DNA of 29,642 bases from a virus: IMG/VR virus record IMGVR_UViG_3300030329_002650, positions 1-29,642 of that record; one strand, written 5' to 3'. A program made the translations under genes and the position numbers. Positions 20,901-29,642 of the stretch are shown in pieces. The notes under the pieces were generated by a model that worked only from the letters and a program-made list of their open reading frames with translations, ran no database searches and had not been told where the DNA came from. The first letter of the stretch is position 1, and each line of letters opens with the position of its first letter.

Positions 20901-21993
20901 TTGGGGGCGACCGTGGTGCAAGTCGTCAGCCGGTGCGGCATACTTCTTCGGAAGCATGGGGGGCGTGTACGTCGTCACCCCCAACCAGCCACCGAAGGAC
21001 ATTACCAACAGGTCGATCCGAGAGCGAACCTCAAAGATCAACATGTCCGAGAACATCATCCGCTTGGCTTGGAACGAGCGGGAGCAGGGTGTTCATGTCT
21101 TCGTGTCGCCTATCAAGTCAACTCAAGACACCGAACACTATTACTTTGACACGAGGACCGGCTCGTGGTGGATAGACAAGTTTGAGGCGAGGTGGGGTGG
21201 AACAGGACTCAATGCCAACATCTACCCCCACAACGCCGTGTCGGTTTACGAATTCGACGGCGACGCCCCTGAGGATCGAACGCTTCTCTTGGGTGGACGG
21301 GACGGCTCGCTGTACAAGTGGGACCTGACGGCACAGTCGGACTACCTCGGGCAGTACCAAACCCCGATCTCTTCTCACGTCTACTACGGCCCCCTCAACC
21401 TGTCCAACTCTCAGAAGGTGTCGCTAACGGGCATGAACTGCACCCTTGCCGAGGGTTCATCGAAGGTTGACTACGACGTGTTGGTCGGCAAGACGGCTGA
21501 GGAGATCGTGAACGCATCCGACGAGGCTCCTTTGACAAGGTTCAGCGGATCTTGGTCTGCTGGCAAGAACAACGTCGTGAGGGACAGGGCCATTGCCCAC
21601 GACATCATGATCAAGGTCAAGTCTGACGCTGCGTCCACGACACTGGCGGCAGAATACGACTTTGACGATGAAACTGCTGGAGGCTTTTGGAAAAAATGTC
21701 TCCAAGTGGTCAACGGCAGCACCACAGGTTTTGCGGCAGGAGACATAGTCGTCGTAACCCACCAAAGCAGCCCAGAACTCAGGGAGGCTTTTACCATTGC
21801 CTCAGTCACCGACAATGTTGATTCGTCAACCCCAGATTTTTTGTCTGTCTCGGATGCTGGAACCAGAAACTACCCAGTCGGTTCCACTGTTGAACTGGTC
21901 GACAAGGACTGGGCGATTGAGAGACTTGGAATCACAATCGGCACCACTGGGCGACGTACGAGTCGGTGGCACTCCGTGGGGAGGAAAGCATAA
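17977..21993 (+). CDS. Tail nozzle-like protein with repeat insertion (1338 aa)
   Basis: A 1338-residue protein. The start (PFPYEGIKELAPFEDQQANS then TPKAQNVRPFN) and the C-terminal part (MIPFGNDVLLFGCDHSLLQL, then YFFGSMGGVYVVTP and EHYYFDTRTGSWW) resemble the beta-propeller-like tail nozzle proteins of podoviruses (T7 gp12/P22 gp10-like role), which form the distal tail and hold fibres. At about residues 578-660 lies an insertion with tandem GGSGYDSAPTITV and AGAGYEDDPKITITGGNGSG units, a repeat typical of phage adhesins. The ATG at 17977 has GGATGGAG upstream. The stop shares a base with the fibre ATG. Confidence 0.72.
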   Translation: MARKQIDKAIPFPYEGIKELAPFEDQQANSTPKAQNVRPFNWLGSDADRGRMGGGQRPGIRNFHSVNRTLKSTASSFQHGNSIQSICHISTSNLEEMSGSDFLSVRSASTSQVMGVSASITDIGEAGVIPDGQQMGGSGGVIHGTNFDLDDNLFVIRSTDESPDVLTVEKWVFTDEFGDEITDPPDAVRDTWTKSWTSTAVNSITATNVSWFLNGSVIYGDYLYLWVINWDNTSSGRATGYVAGTTSPAVTEQILRLDLTSTATTPTLEAWIDNSTDSVTTSTTIGKRGWKSCGVRVEGNGLAATRGRLVQFTDFGSGTGNGVQVIQRSIETGEVIHITGSGASFGTSAGYPWEVCADTKGNIWCAASESINTSATPRHVLFVVDRDGAVVRLVEDMDPSGWGGVGAGRSVSYDAVNDRMYVVGRRQPELDRNLYHSAADVSTSHFRRSSFRAYHASEAKLEFVQQNVDFDDSKGYGDNYLGGFAAETFPFSLKDKVTISTTGTLPAPLSTTATYYIRNLALSTTTNTYYFKLATAMTGSTHVDLTNDGSGDGTHTLTRALGEVCRIKEGEASSGTAGAVYEYVVLNGGSGYDSAPTITVSTDAGASENAVAGTVTIDQSAGSGDPGTITGIALGTAGAGYEDDPKITITGGNGSGAVAIALVRRGEGDPISFTPRGMAELTYVRAKTNGSVYLSHSEALTTADRQVNLGVVRVDNINQAHAGSGSGNTLIATHADNNNRLCDKMGVASNFALDQGIKRSTRQTVTLAVGGGTVRRVNDIAFPKVQNGDNALATDVPVIHAVPYGSRIFFADGQNSKYYDHPVSLGGTRGEVKSWSDNILTYSQQEITNDGLVNVRAGKPKGVFPVDPTGGTPRLIEVWNGRIVLSGIAGLPAEWYMTRQHNPFDFDYSVEPQDSQQAQASVGSPAGGTADKINAMIPFGNDVLLFGCDHSLLQLSGDPAAGAQFDYLSTTIGMAWGRPWCKSSAGAAYFFGSMGGVYVVTPNQPPKDITNRSIRERTSKINMSENIIRLAWNEREQGVHVFVSPIKSTQDTEHYYFDTRTGSWWIDKFEARWGGTGLNANIYPHNAVSVYEFDGDAPEDRTLLLGGRDGSLYKWDLTAQSDYLGQYQTPISSHVYYGPLNLSNSQKVSLTGMNCTLAEGSSKVDYDVLVGKTAEEIVNASDEAPLTRFSGSWSAGKNNVVRDRAIAHDIMIKVKSDAASTTLAAEYDFDDETAGGFWKKCLQVVNGSTTGFAAGDIVVVTHQSSPELREAFTIASVTDNVDSSTPDFLSVSDAGTRNYPVGSTVELVDKDWAIERLGITIGTTGRRTSRWHSVGRKA

Positions 21994-24900
21994 TGCCCAA
22001 GAGGGGATCGGCCAGAGTACCCGAGGGAAGCGACCCTTCAAGGCAGAGAAGGGCTTCACAGAGCGCGGCGGACAGGAACGCGCCACTGGGAAAACTGGCT
22101 GACAACAGTAGCTCGTGGTCTAACCAGATGACTCTGGGCTGGGGGGCTGGCCCGCTTGGCCTGACAATGACCGCCGAACCCGCCGACCCCAACGAAGGGC
22201 AGTCTGCTCTTTGGATGTCCAACGGAACGGGATACGGGAGTGCCGGTGAGATCATCATAAAGACCAACGTGAACGGGGCGATCACCTACACCACGCTTTC
22301 TGGTTCTGGTGCTGACGACTTTGTTGACGGTCTTACGTTCAACACCGACAACGGAGTCCTGACAGCTTCAAGAACTGGCTCCTTGGCAGACCTCACCGTG
22401 GACTTGGACGGTCGGTGGATCACTTCAGAAGGTTTCACGGCTGGTGCCGGTCTTACAAAATCGGGTACGCAATACTCACACGAGGACACCTCAAGTCAGG
22501 CCGGTACTGCCAACAGCGGGAGAACATACATACAGAATGTCACTCTGGACGGATTCGGCCACGTTACCGGATTGGTTTCAGCGACTGAGACAGAAGTGAA
22601 GCTCACGACCGAGGAGGTGCAAGACATCGTGGGGGCGATGTTCTCGTCGAACACGGAGACTAGGATTTCTGCGACATACCAAGACGGTGACGGAACGATT
22701 GACTTGGTGGTTGATGACATGACCGGCGGGGAGGCAAACGAGCCGTCGTTCAAGACGATATCAGTCAGCGGGCAGGACAATGTGGTTGCGGAGGCTGATG
22801 ACGACACTCTGACGCTTGCTCAAGCTGGCGGCATCACCATCACGACAACCCCAGCGTCTGATACCATCACGATTTCATCGGCAGACACGAATACGTGGAG
22901 GCCAGTCACGGCTGCTGGCAACACCCTAGAAACAGACGAAACACTGGCGTTCACAGCAGGGACCGGAATATCAATTGCGGAAGCTGACGGCGTGGTGACG
23001 ATAACCAACACGTCTGCTGTCACCGACACCAACACCACGTACGAACTACTTGTCCCTGATGGAACCACAGCCATACGGCTCGACCCATCCACGGGAGACA
23101 ACGACGACGTTACCATTACGGCTGGCACTGGCATCACCGTAACGCGAAACAGTGCCACGGAGATGACGATTGGCTGTACGGTTACCGACACCAACACACA
23201 GGACGTGTCCAGATACGGGATCTCCTGTGTGGATGGGGCTGAAACCGACGAGGAAATCATCCGCCTCAGTGGGACAATAAACGGGGTGGGGACCACGGAC
23301 GACGTGATCCTTGAGGCGGGAACCGGACTTTCCATCGCTAGGTCGTCAGACAAGATCACTTTCACCAACGAGGTGACGGACACGAACACCCAGTTGTCGG
23401 CAGAGGAGGTCCAAGACTTCGTTGGGGCGATGTTCGAGGACAACACAGAGACTCGTATTTCGGTGACGTACGACGACGACAATGGGAAAATCAACCTAGT
23501 TGTCGACGACATGACAGCGGACACCACGTACAGCGCAGGGGACGGGCTAGACCTTGTGGGGACTGTGTTTTCTCACGAAGACACATCAAGCCAAGCTGAC
23601 GTGAACAACAGCGGGAGGACCTACATACAAGATGTGACGCTGGACACGTTCGGCCACGTCACTGGTTTGGTTTCCGCGACCGAGACAGTCGTGAACACCC
23701 ACAGGACGGTTACAGCCGGTGGTAACACTCTGGCACAAGCCGAACCCCTAGCCTTCACCGCTGGGACCGGCATTTCCATCACCGAGTCTGCGGGTGCAGT
23801 AACAATCACCAACGATGTGACAGACACCAACACCAACCAACTGACTGTGTGGCAGGTTCGCGATGGGTCAGACACGTTTGATGTGGCTCACGGCGACGAT
23901 GTTTTGTTTGCAGCAACAGGGGCAGCATCCGTTGATGTCACATCTGACGGAGATGTGCGGACGGTAACTATTGGGGCGACGGACACAAACACAGACAACT
24001 ACGCCGACTCCTTGGCCTTCGATACGTCGACAGGAGTCTTGACGGTTGGGCTTACAGGCTCTTTGTCAGACCTGACGGTGGACTTGGACGGGAGATACCT
24101 CCAGTCGGAGGGCAGCGACACCACCTACGACCTCCTTGTCCCCGATGGGACAACGGCTATACGCTTGGACCCGTCAACTGGAGACAATGACGACATAACG
24201 ATCACTGGTGGTGCGAACGTCACTGTAACCCGCAACAGTGCCACCCAGATGACGATAGCCAGCACGGACACAAACACGGTAACCAACGCATTCTCGACCG
24301 TGGCCGTGTCTGGTCAGCCAAGCGTGTTGGCGGATGGGACAGCCGACACGCTAACGCTCGCCAACGGCGACAACGTAACCATCACAACGAACGCCGGAAC
24401 AGACACGGTAACCATTTCCTCCCAAGACACGACCTATTCGGCTGGCGACGCACTGGAACTCAGCGGGACGACGTTCAACCACGCCAACACATCCGATCAG
24501 ACAGGCACATCCAACACGGGGAGGGTGTACATCCAGAACGTGGGTCTGGATGCCTACGGTCACGTTACGTCCATTACGACTGCCACGGAGACGGTCACCG
24601 ACACGACCTACGACGCAGGAGACGGCCTTGACCTGACAGGGACTACCTTCTCGGCAGACCTCAAGGCCAACGGCGGGCTTGTCATCGAGTCCACAGAGAT
24701 TGCGGTCGATCTCGGGGCCTCAAACATCACAGGGACGCTTGCAGACGCCGACATATCATCATCCGCCAACTGGAACACGGCTTACGGTTGGGGCAACCAC
24801 GCAAGTGCTGGCTACATCACAACCGACACCAACACGACCTACTCGATTTCGTGTGTTGACGGGGCCGAAACCGACGAGGAGATCATCCGCCTGACGGCTG

Positions 24901-27900
24901 GTGGGTCTGGGTCTGGGACGGATGACATTGTCTTGGAGGCTGGTACAGGTCTTTCGGTTGCGAGGGATGGCGACAAGATCACGTTCACTAACACGGCCAC
25001 CGACACCGACAACTATGTCGACTCCTTGGCTTTCGCCACTGGCACTGGAATCCTGACGGTTGGCAGGACTGGCGCGTTGGCGGACCTCACGGTCGATTTA
25101 GACGGCAGATACCTAGAGTCAGAAACCTCCCACGCAGATGTTTTGGTTGACTCGGAATTTGGTTCCGAGGGGTTGATGAAGAGGGGTGGCTCCGCTGGGA
25201 CATACAGCATCGTCGCTGACGCCTCTGCCAACTGGAACACCGCCTACAGTTGGGGAGACCACGCAAGTGCTGGTTACGTCACAACCGACACGAACACGTG
25301 GAGGCCGGTTACGGCTGGTGGAAACACGCTGGGTTCGTCAGAGACTCTAGCCTTCACTGCTGGCGATGGGGTCGACATCGCCGAGTCTGGCGGTGCGGTG
25401 ACAATCAGTGCATCTGACGATTGGCTGAAAAACGACGCCGACGACACCACAACTGGGATCATCACGGCTGCGGGGTTCCGTACATCTGGCAAGATTGAGC
25501 ATTACATTGGCACTGGGCCTCACGACTACACCCCCGACGCAGGAGGACACTTTATAGAGAGTGGTGCTGGCGGGTCGTTCTCGACGCGATGGAATGACAC
25601 CTCAACAGCCAACGGGGGGACGGCATCCGAAGACTTCCGCCTAATCAATATTCCATACCCCACGCTCACATCTACAAACGGAGACGTGACCACCACCAAC
25701 GCAACAACCCTGTACATTCAAGGGTCGCCGATCAACTTTGCGGGAGCGGGGTCCGAAACCACCATCACAAACCGATACGCCATCTATGTTGAGTCGGGCG
25801 TGTCTCGTTTCGGTGCCGTTGAAGCGACTTACCTCACACTCAACGACACGTATCTCAACAATGTACTGGAATCTACGGATACGTTTATCGACCACGACTT
25901 TTCCCTGATGACTGCGGGGGCAATCAAGAACAAGATTGAGAGCTATAACTACCTCACGTCAGAAACCTCCCACGCAGATGTTGTGGTCGACGGGGATTTT
26001 GGTTCCAACGGCCTAATGAAAAGGACTGGTGCTGGGACATACGGCATCGTCGCCGACGCTTCCGCCAACTGGAACACCGCCTACGGTTGGGGAGACCACG
26101 ACGCTGCTGGTTATCAAGCCGCCCTCACGTTCGGCATTGCAAACACCAACTCCGTAAGGGTCGATGACGCCGACGCAGCGGACGACGACTACGCAAAGTT
26201 CACGGCTACCGGCATTGAGGGTCGGAGCTACGGCGAGGTGAAGACTGACCTCTCCCTCAACAACGTGGAGAACACAGCCCTGTCCACTTGGGCTGGCACG
26301 TCCAACATCACCACCGTTGGCACTATTGCCACTGGAACGTGGACAGCTACAGATGTGGCGATTCTGCACGGTGGCACTGGGGCGTCTAATGCAAGTGACG
26401 CAAGAGACAATTTGGGTGTCGATGCTGCGGGGACGGACAACTCGCCCACATTGTCCATTGCCGCCGGTTTGAACTACATCAGTGCTGGGGGGACGAAGGG
26501 GCATACGCTCACGCTGGGGGCGGTGGACCTCGCTGACGATGTTACCGGCGAACTTCCGGCCTCGGCTGTCCAAGACAAGTTCCTGAGGAACGATGGTGAC
26601 GACGAAACAAGTGGGGTTATTACGGCGAAGGGGGTACACAAAACAACAGGGACACACGACTACACGCCCAGCAACAAAGGCCACTTTATAAACACGGACG
26701 CTGGGTCAGGGTTTTCTGACACTTGGAGAGACGATGATACGGCCAACGGGGGGACAGCAGCCGAAGACTTCCGCCTTGTGAACTTGGGCCAGCAGACCTT
26801 GAGATCGGAAAATGGTGACGTAACCACCACCAATGCGACAACTCTATATGTCGCAGGGCCACCGGTACAAACTACTGACGGGAGTTCACCGGGGGTCCAG
26901 AACCTCATAACAAACGCCTACTCCCTCTGGGTTGATTATGGGGTGTCGCGATTCGACAGCGAAATCATAATCAACGACAGATTCACACTCAGCCCGTACG
27001 GGCAGGACCCCGTGACTGTCAGACAGATTCAGACATCTTCGGAGACTTTCGATAACCTCGACACCACCCTGATGACTGCGGCTGCAATAGCCGACAAGAT
27101 CGAGTCCTACAGCTACTCTACGACGACCGGAACCGTCACCAGTGTGGCCATCAACGGCGTCGACGGCATCGACGTAGACAGCGGGTCTCCGATCACAAGT
27201 GCTGGGACGATAACGCTTGGCCTGAGCGACATCGCCAACGACAAGCTAGCCAACTCCTCCGTGTCCTATGGGGGTGTCTCTCTGTCTCTAGGCGATACGG
27301 ATGCCACACCTGCGTTCAACCTTCAAGACGCCACTGGCTATCCCACGAGCAGTCTGACGGGAACCATTACCAACGCACAACTGGACGGGAGCATCGCCAA
27401 CGGCAAGCTGGCCAACAGTACGGTCACGGTTGGCAGCACCTCCATAGCTCTGGGTGCGACCCAAACAGCGTTCGCCGGTCTGACCAGCATGCAGATTCTG
27501 GGGACGACGACTGTTGAAACCAAAATCGCTGGCATCACGATTGACGCTGCGTTTGTGCAAAAGACAGCGGGCGGTGACACCGCCCTTACGATTGAACCTT
27601 CAGGGAGAATCACATCAGACAGCGGACTCCGATGTTACGGGGCGTCTTCAGTCCTCGGCCCCAAGGGCGGCGGGACGGTGAACTTCATCGCCAACGAGGG
27701 CGTCCAGACCCTGTTGAACGGGGGCATCGCTGCTGACAGTGCTGTCGTAACAGTCGATTCCACTGAAGGAATGTCGGCCGATGACCACATAATCTTCAGT
27801 GCCGCTGGGTCGGATTCCACGGCGTCCGCAGATCAGAATCACGGGTTCACAATTGACTCCGTGGACAGCGAAACCCAGATAACACTGAACACCAACGCTT

Positions 27901-28688
27901 ACACTGGTTCCGCCCCAGCTTGGGCGGCAGACAACGCTTGGGTCGATATTGTCGGGACCGGCAATATGACCTTCCGCAACTCCAACGTCAACGATAACCC
28001 CAGCGGTGCGAAAAGAAACCTCCAGTTTGATTACGCAGGGGACAGCTTGGGCCGGAACGGCGGCGAACTGAAGTTTAGAACGTACCGCAGGAGAACACCT
28101 GTAACAGACCCCGCCACGCCGACGACAGTCGAACGGCTGACGGTAGATGCAGACGGCAAGCTGGAGTTCAACCCCGAGCAGAAATCGACAGCAGACTTCA
28201 AGGCGTCTAGTTCTGGGTCGGCCAACATGCTCGTAGTTGATGCGAGCGAGGATCGGGTCGGGGTCAACACGGGTTCGCCAAAGGCCACCCTTCACGTCAA
28301 CGGAAGTTCGGCTTTTCATATCGCGGGTAAAAAGAGCGGCAACTTCACAACCACTGCCACCCAGAACATTGTAACCCTCAGGGTCAACGACGACGGAGAA
28401 ACCACAGCCACAGCCCCTGCGGCATTCGAGAAGGGCAGGGTTATCCGGTACGTTATGCATACAGTAGAGAGCGGCAACACCGGATGGTTTACCATTGCCC
28501 CCAACACAGGTCAGCAAATCGAAAAAAACGATGAGTTTGGGTCCACGAACGACGGGACCCGTGGCGACCAACTGAAGCATGTTGGGGAAATGATCACCCT
28601 GATCGGGTCGAACACGACTGACGTTTGGATCGCGGTCAAGTCTGGGTCTGCCGCACAAGGTGACAGTGGCATGCCCGGAGGTGGCTAG
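21993..28688 (+). CDS. Very long repetitive tail fibre (2231 aa)
   Basis: A 2231-residue protein, Thr/Asp/Gly-rich and nearly Cys-free, with alternating beta-strand repeats of trimeric phage fibres. The chosen ATG (21993) overlaps the nozzle stop and follows GGGGAGG; an in-frame GTG at 21966 lacks support. Repeat families include RTYIQNVTLDGFGHVTGL (3 copies), LLVPDGTTAIRLDPSTGDND (2), ISCVDGAETDEEIIRL (2), a VQD.VGAMF segment (2) and SANWNTAY.WG.H (4). Around 26200-26420 is the widespread fibre motif SLNNVENTALSTWAG then HGGTGAS. A DRVGVNTGSPKATLHVNG segment precedes the distinct last about 130 residues, the likely receptor-binding tip. No chaperone cleavage motif was recognised. Confidence 0.9.
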   Translation: MPKRGSARVPEGSDPSRQRRASQSAADRNAPLGKLADNSSSWSNQMTLGWGAGPLGLTMTAEPADPNEGQSALWMSNGTGYGSAGEIIIKTNVNGAITYTTLSGSGADDFVDGLTFNTDNGVLTASRTGSLADLTVDLDGRWITSEGFTAGAGLTKSGTQYSHEDTSSQAGTANSGRTYIQNVTLDGFGHVTGLVSATETEVKLTTEEVQDIVGAMFSSNTETRISATYQDGDGTIDLVVDDMTGGEANEPSFKTISVSGQDNVVAEADDDTLTLAQAGGITITTTPASDTITISSADTNTWRPVTAAGNTLETDETLAFTAGTGISIAEADGVVTITNTSAVTDTNTTYELLVPDGTTAIRLDPSTGDNDDVTITAGTGITVTRNSATEMTIGCTVTDTNTQDVSRYGISCVDGAETDEEIIRLSGTINGVGTTDDVILEAGTGLSIARSSDKITFTNEVTDTNTQLSAEEVQDFVGAMFEDNTETRISVTYDDDNGKINLVVDDMTADTTYSAGDGLDLVGTVFSHEDTSSQADVNNSGRTYIQDVTLDTFGHVTGLVSATETVVNTHRTVTAGGNTLAQAEPLAFTAGTGISITESAGAVTITNDVTDTNTNQLTVWQVRDGSDTFDVAHGDDVLFAATGAASVDVTSDGDVRTVTIGATDTNTDNYADSLAFDTSTGVLTVGLTGSLSDLTVDLDGRYLQSEGSDTTYDLLVPDGTTAIRLDPSTGDNDDITITGGANVTVTRNSATQMTIASTDTNTVTNAFSTVAVSGQPSVLADGTADTLTLANGDNVTITTNAGTDTVTISSQDTTYSAGDALELSGTTFNHANTSDQTGTSNTGRVYIQNVGLDAYGHVTSITTATETVTDTTYDAGDGLDLTGTTFSADLKANGGLVIESTEIAVDLGASNITGTLADADISSSANWNTAYGWGNHASAGYITTDTNTTYSISCVDGAETDEEIIRLTAGGSGSGTDDIVLEAGTGLSVARDGDKITFTNTATDTDNYVDSLAFATGTGILTVGRTGALADLTVDLDGRYLESETSHADVLVDSEFGSEGLMKRGGSAGTYSIVADASANWNTAYSWGDHASAGYVTTDTNTWRPVTAGGNTLGSSETLAFTAGDGVDIAESGGAVTISASDDWLKNDADDTTTGIITAAGFRTSGKIEHYIGTGPHDYTPDAGGHFIESGAGGSFSTRWNDTSTANGGTASEDFRLINIPYPTLTSTNGDVTTTNATTLYIQGSPINFAGAGSETTITNRYAIYVESGVSRFGAVEATYLTLNDTYLNNVLESTDTFIDHDFSLMTAGAIKNKIESYNYLTSETSHADVVVDGDFGSNGLMKRTGAGTYGIVADASANWNTAYGWGDHDAAGYQAALTFGIANTNSVRVDDADAADDDYAKFTATGIEGRSYGEVKTDLSLNNVENTALSTWAGTSNITTVGTIATGTWTATDVAILHGGTGASNASDARDNLGVDAAGTDNSPTLSIAAGLNYISAGGTKGHTLTLGAVDLADDVTGELPASAVQDKFLRNDGDDETSGVITAKGVHKTTGTHDYTPSNKGHFINTDAGSGFSDTWRDDDTANGGTAAEDFRLVNLGQQTLRSENGDVTTTNATTLYVAGPPVQTTDGSSPGVQNLITNAYSLWVDYGVSRFDSEIIINDRFTLSPYGQDPVTVRQIQTSSETFDNLDTTLMTAAAIADKIESYSYSTTTGTVTSVAINGVDGIDVDSGSPITSAGTITLGLSDIANDKLANSSVSYGGVSLSLGDTDATPAFNLQDATGYPTSSLTGTITNAQLDGSIANGKLANSTVTVGSTSIALGATQTAFAGLTSMQILGTTTVETKIAGITIDAAFVQKTAGGDTALTIEPSGRITSDSGLRCYGASSVLGPKGGGTVNFIANEGVQTLLNGGIAADSAVVTVDSTEGMSADDHIIFSAAGSDSTASADQNHGFTIDSVDSETQITLNTNAYTGSAPAWAADNAWVDIVGTGNMTFRNSNVNDNPSGAKRNLQFDYAGDSLGRNGGELKFRTYRRRTPVTDPATPTTVERLTVDADGKLEFNPEQKSTADFKASSSGSANMLVVDASEDRVGVNTGSPKATLHVNGSSAFHIAGKKSGNFTTTATQNIVTLRVNDDGETTATAPAAFEKGRVIRYVMHTVESGNTGWFTIAPNTGQQIEKNDEFGSTNDGTRGDQLKHVGEMITLIGSNTTDVWIAVKSGSAAQGDSGMPGGG
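22475..26100 (+). repeat. Internal coding repeats of the tail fibre gene
   Basis: Several modules recur in frame: GFGHVTGL-type units near 22480-22595, 23575-23695 and 24479-24596; LVPDGTT units near 23034-23180 and 24115-24265; ISCVDGAET units near 23215-23390 and 24840-25010; VQD.VGAMF units near 22610-22725 and 23398-23515; and HADV/GLMKR units near 25130-25265 and 25968-26105. The copies differ at many synonymous sites, so the duplications are old and kept at the protein level. Confidence 0.8.
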
Positions 28689-28731
28689 CTTTACAGCAAG
28701 TCAAACAAGCACAACTTCATAGGACCAACCC

Positions 28732-28983
28732 ATGGCAACCTTAGTCATCACCTATCCCGACGAACACAAAGACCGCATCGTAGACGCTATATGCGAGAAG
28801 TTCGGGTACGACGACTTAGAAGAAGAAGAGGCGATGTCCAAGGAGGATTTCGTTAGGATGCAGATTGCGAACTGGGTAAAGGGGCATGTAATCGCCCGAG
28901 AGCATCGTCTGGCTTCTAAGTCGATCCTCAAAGAAATCGAAAGCGACGTGATGTCCGTGGACATCGGCGTGGGAGAGGAGTAG
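28732..28983 (+). CDS. Small acidic phage protein (83 aa)
   Basis: An 83-residue protein: MATLVITYPDEHKDRIVDAI, then CEKFGYDDLEEEEAMSKEDF and a helical VRMQIANWVKGHVIA segment. A short N-terminal strand followed by 'D.I..A.C...GY' and an amphipathic helix is a pattern seen in small uncharacterised proteins encoded beside tail genes in many phages. An AGGA Shine-Dalgarno lies about 8 nt from the ATG. Function unknown. Confidence 0.7.
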   Translation: MATLVITYPDEHKDRIVDAICEKFGYDDLEEEEAMSKEDFVRMQIANWVKGHVIAREHRLASKSILKEIESDVMSVDIGVGEE

Positions 28984-28985
28984 TC

Positions 28986-29642
28986 ATGGGTAGTAGGCCA
29001 AACGACCAAGACGGCTCCACTTCGTGGACCGGCAGCGGCGGCTTTCTCGACAAGTGGATTGGCATCGACCCAAATCGCAGCGGATTGGGAGGAGACATCG
29101 CCCGCACCCTGATGAGTGTGGAGACTGCGACAGGGCCGCAGGGCAATGCGGTGCCAGACCCAAACGACTTCGGCGAAACATTGACCGAGACTGAGCAAAG
29201 GGTGGGGTGGTACGACGCACCAGACCACCTACGGCAAGATGACGGAACCGTCCTGACACAAGACGAATACGATTTCGGGCAAGGGTGGACGGATGTCCAC
29301 GGTAGGCTCTGGACGAATCACGCCCGCCCCAGCTTTGGTCACGACGCAGCAGCATTCAACTATGGTTCGGGTCTTGCACTGGGTCAGGGGCTGAACACCC
29401 TTGGTCAGGGACCCAGCCTTGCGGAGATGGCGAAAGCCCCCGGCTTCCTCGAGGGACTCGGTCCACTCGACTTTGAGTCCGCTGGATACGTCCTAAACAC
29501 GGAAACCAACCTGTGGGAATTGAGCGACGAAAGAAGGGCAGAGCTTGAGTCTTTGGGGATCGGTACCGGCTCACATCCGCTGGCAGAAGCCTTTCCTGAA
29601 CTGTACGGGGCAGAGGCCACCGACGCCTCTCGCAGAGCCTAC
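28986..29642 (+). CDS. Hypothetical virion-region protein, cut by the window end (at least 219 aa)
   Basis: An open frame from the ATG at 28986 (GGAGAGGAG upstream) to the window end. It begins MGSRPNDQDGSTSWTGSGGF and is hydrophilic, rich in Gly, Asp and Trp, with TNHARPSFGHDAAAFNYGSG and then Leu/Gly-rich stretches. No membrane segment, catalytic motif or family is recognised in the visible part. Following the fibre, it could be an internal virion or ejection protein, but that is only positional. Confidence 0.75.
   Translation, partial: MGSRPNDQDGSTSWTGSGGFLDKWIGIDPNRSGLGGDIARTLMSVETATGPQGNAVPDPNDFGETLTETEQRVGWYDAPDHLRQDDGTVLTQDEYDFGQGWTDVHGRLWTNHARPSFGHDAAAFNYGSGLALGQGLNTLGQGPSLAEMAKAPGFLEGLGPLDFESAGYVLNTETNLWELSDERRAELESLGIGTGSHPLAEAFPELYGAEATDASRRAY

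Noticed and set aside
27648-28658. 336-codon open frame on the minus strand
   Set aside because: It is antisense to the fibre C-terminal region. The Cys/Arg/Gly-rich translation is typical of a shadow frame.

Overview
The window looks like about 30 kb of a tailed double-stranded DNA phage with a short (podovirus-type) tail, probably uncultured or from a metagenome. Genes are dense, start and stop codons often overlap, and the base composition is moderately GC-rich. No host gene, integrase, transposase, tRNA or CRISPR array was recognised, so neither host nor lifestyle can be named.

There are two divergent blocks. Positions 1-5040 hold a minus-strand block of small genes of early or middle type. 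In transcription order these are two possible tiny ORFs (4993-4812), a Lys/Pro/Thr-rich basic protein (4552-4232), three uncharacterised small proteins, a SWIM-type zinc-finger-like protein (2830-2645), two more small proteins, a long gene-free structured RNA region (about 1887-1420), a DUF932 protein (1276-194), and the first codons of another gene running off the left edge. Positions 5397-29642 hold a plus-strand block for packaging and virion structure: a small membrane protein, an exported trypsin-like protease, small terminase (probable), large terminase, portal, two proline-rich proteins, a small protein, scaffold, major capsid protein, head/tail accessory proteins, a tail nozzle-like protein, a 2231-residue fibre and two more genes. 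Two intrinsic terminators bracket the gene after the capsid gene.

The main discovery is in the left block. Almost every boundary between the minus-strand genes carries an RNA with the nested double-pseudoknot fold of the hepatitis delta virus (HDV)-like self-cleaving ribozymes. I count eight copies, named Rz1-Rz8 in transcription order. Each has P1 starting with G and closing in a G-U wobble, P2, a 2-3 bp P3, an L3 loop that in three copies begins with the CPEB3 ribozyme loop sequence (TTCACGT), P1.1, an optional P4, and a C-N-R-A J4/2 strand with the expected catalytic C. P1 differs in seven of eight copies and P2 in all eight, and pairing is kept every time, so the structure is backed by natural covariation. 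Six copies have a compact hairpin ending 1-3 nt upstream of the predicted cut.

The inferred model is one polycistronic RNA that cuts itself into gene-sized mRNAs. Each upstream product would end in a protective 3' hairpin, and each downstream product would begin with a folded ribozyme just ahead of a conserved TCAC/pyrimidine plus Shine-Dalgarno leader. Rz7 would also set the 3' end of the roughly 450-nt structured RNA. No ribozyme was recognised at the plus-strand gene junctions inspected.
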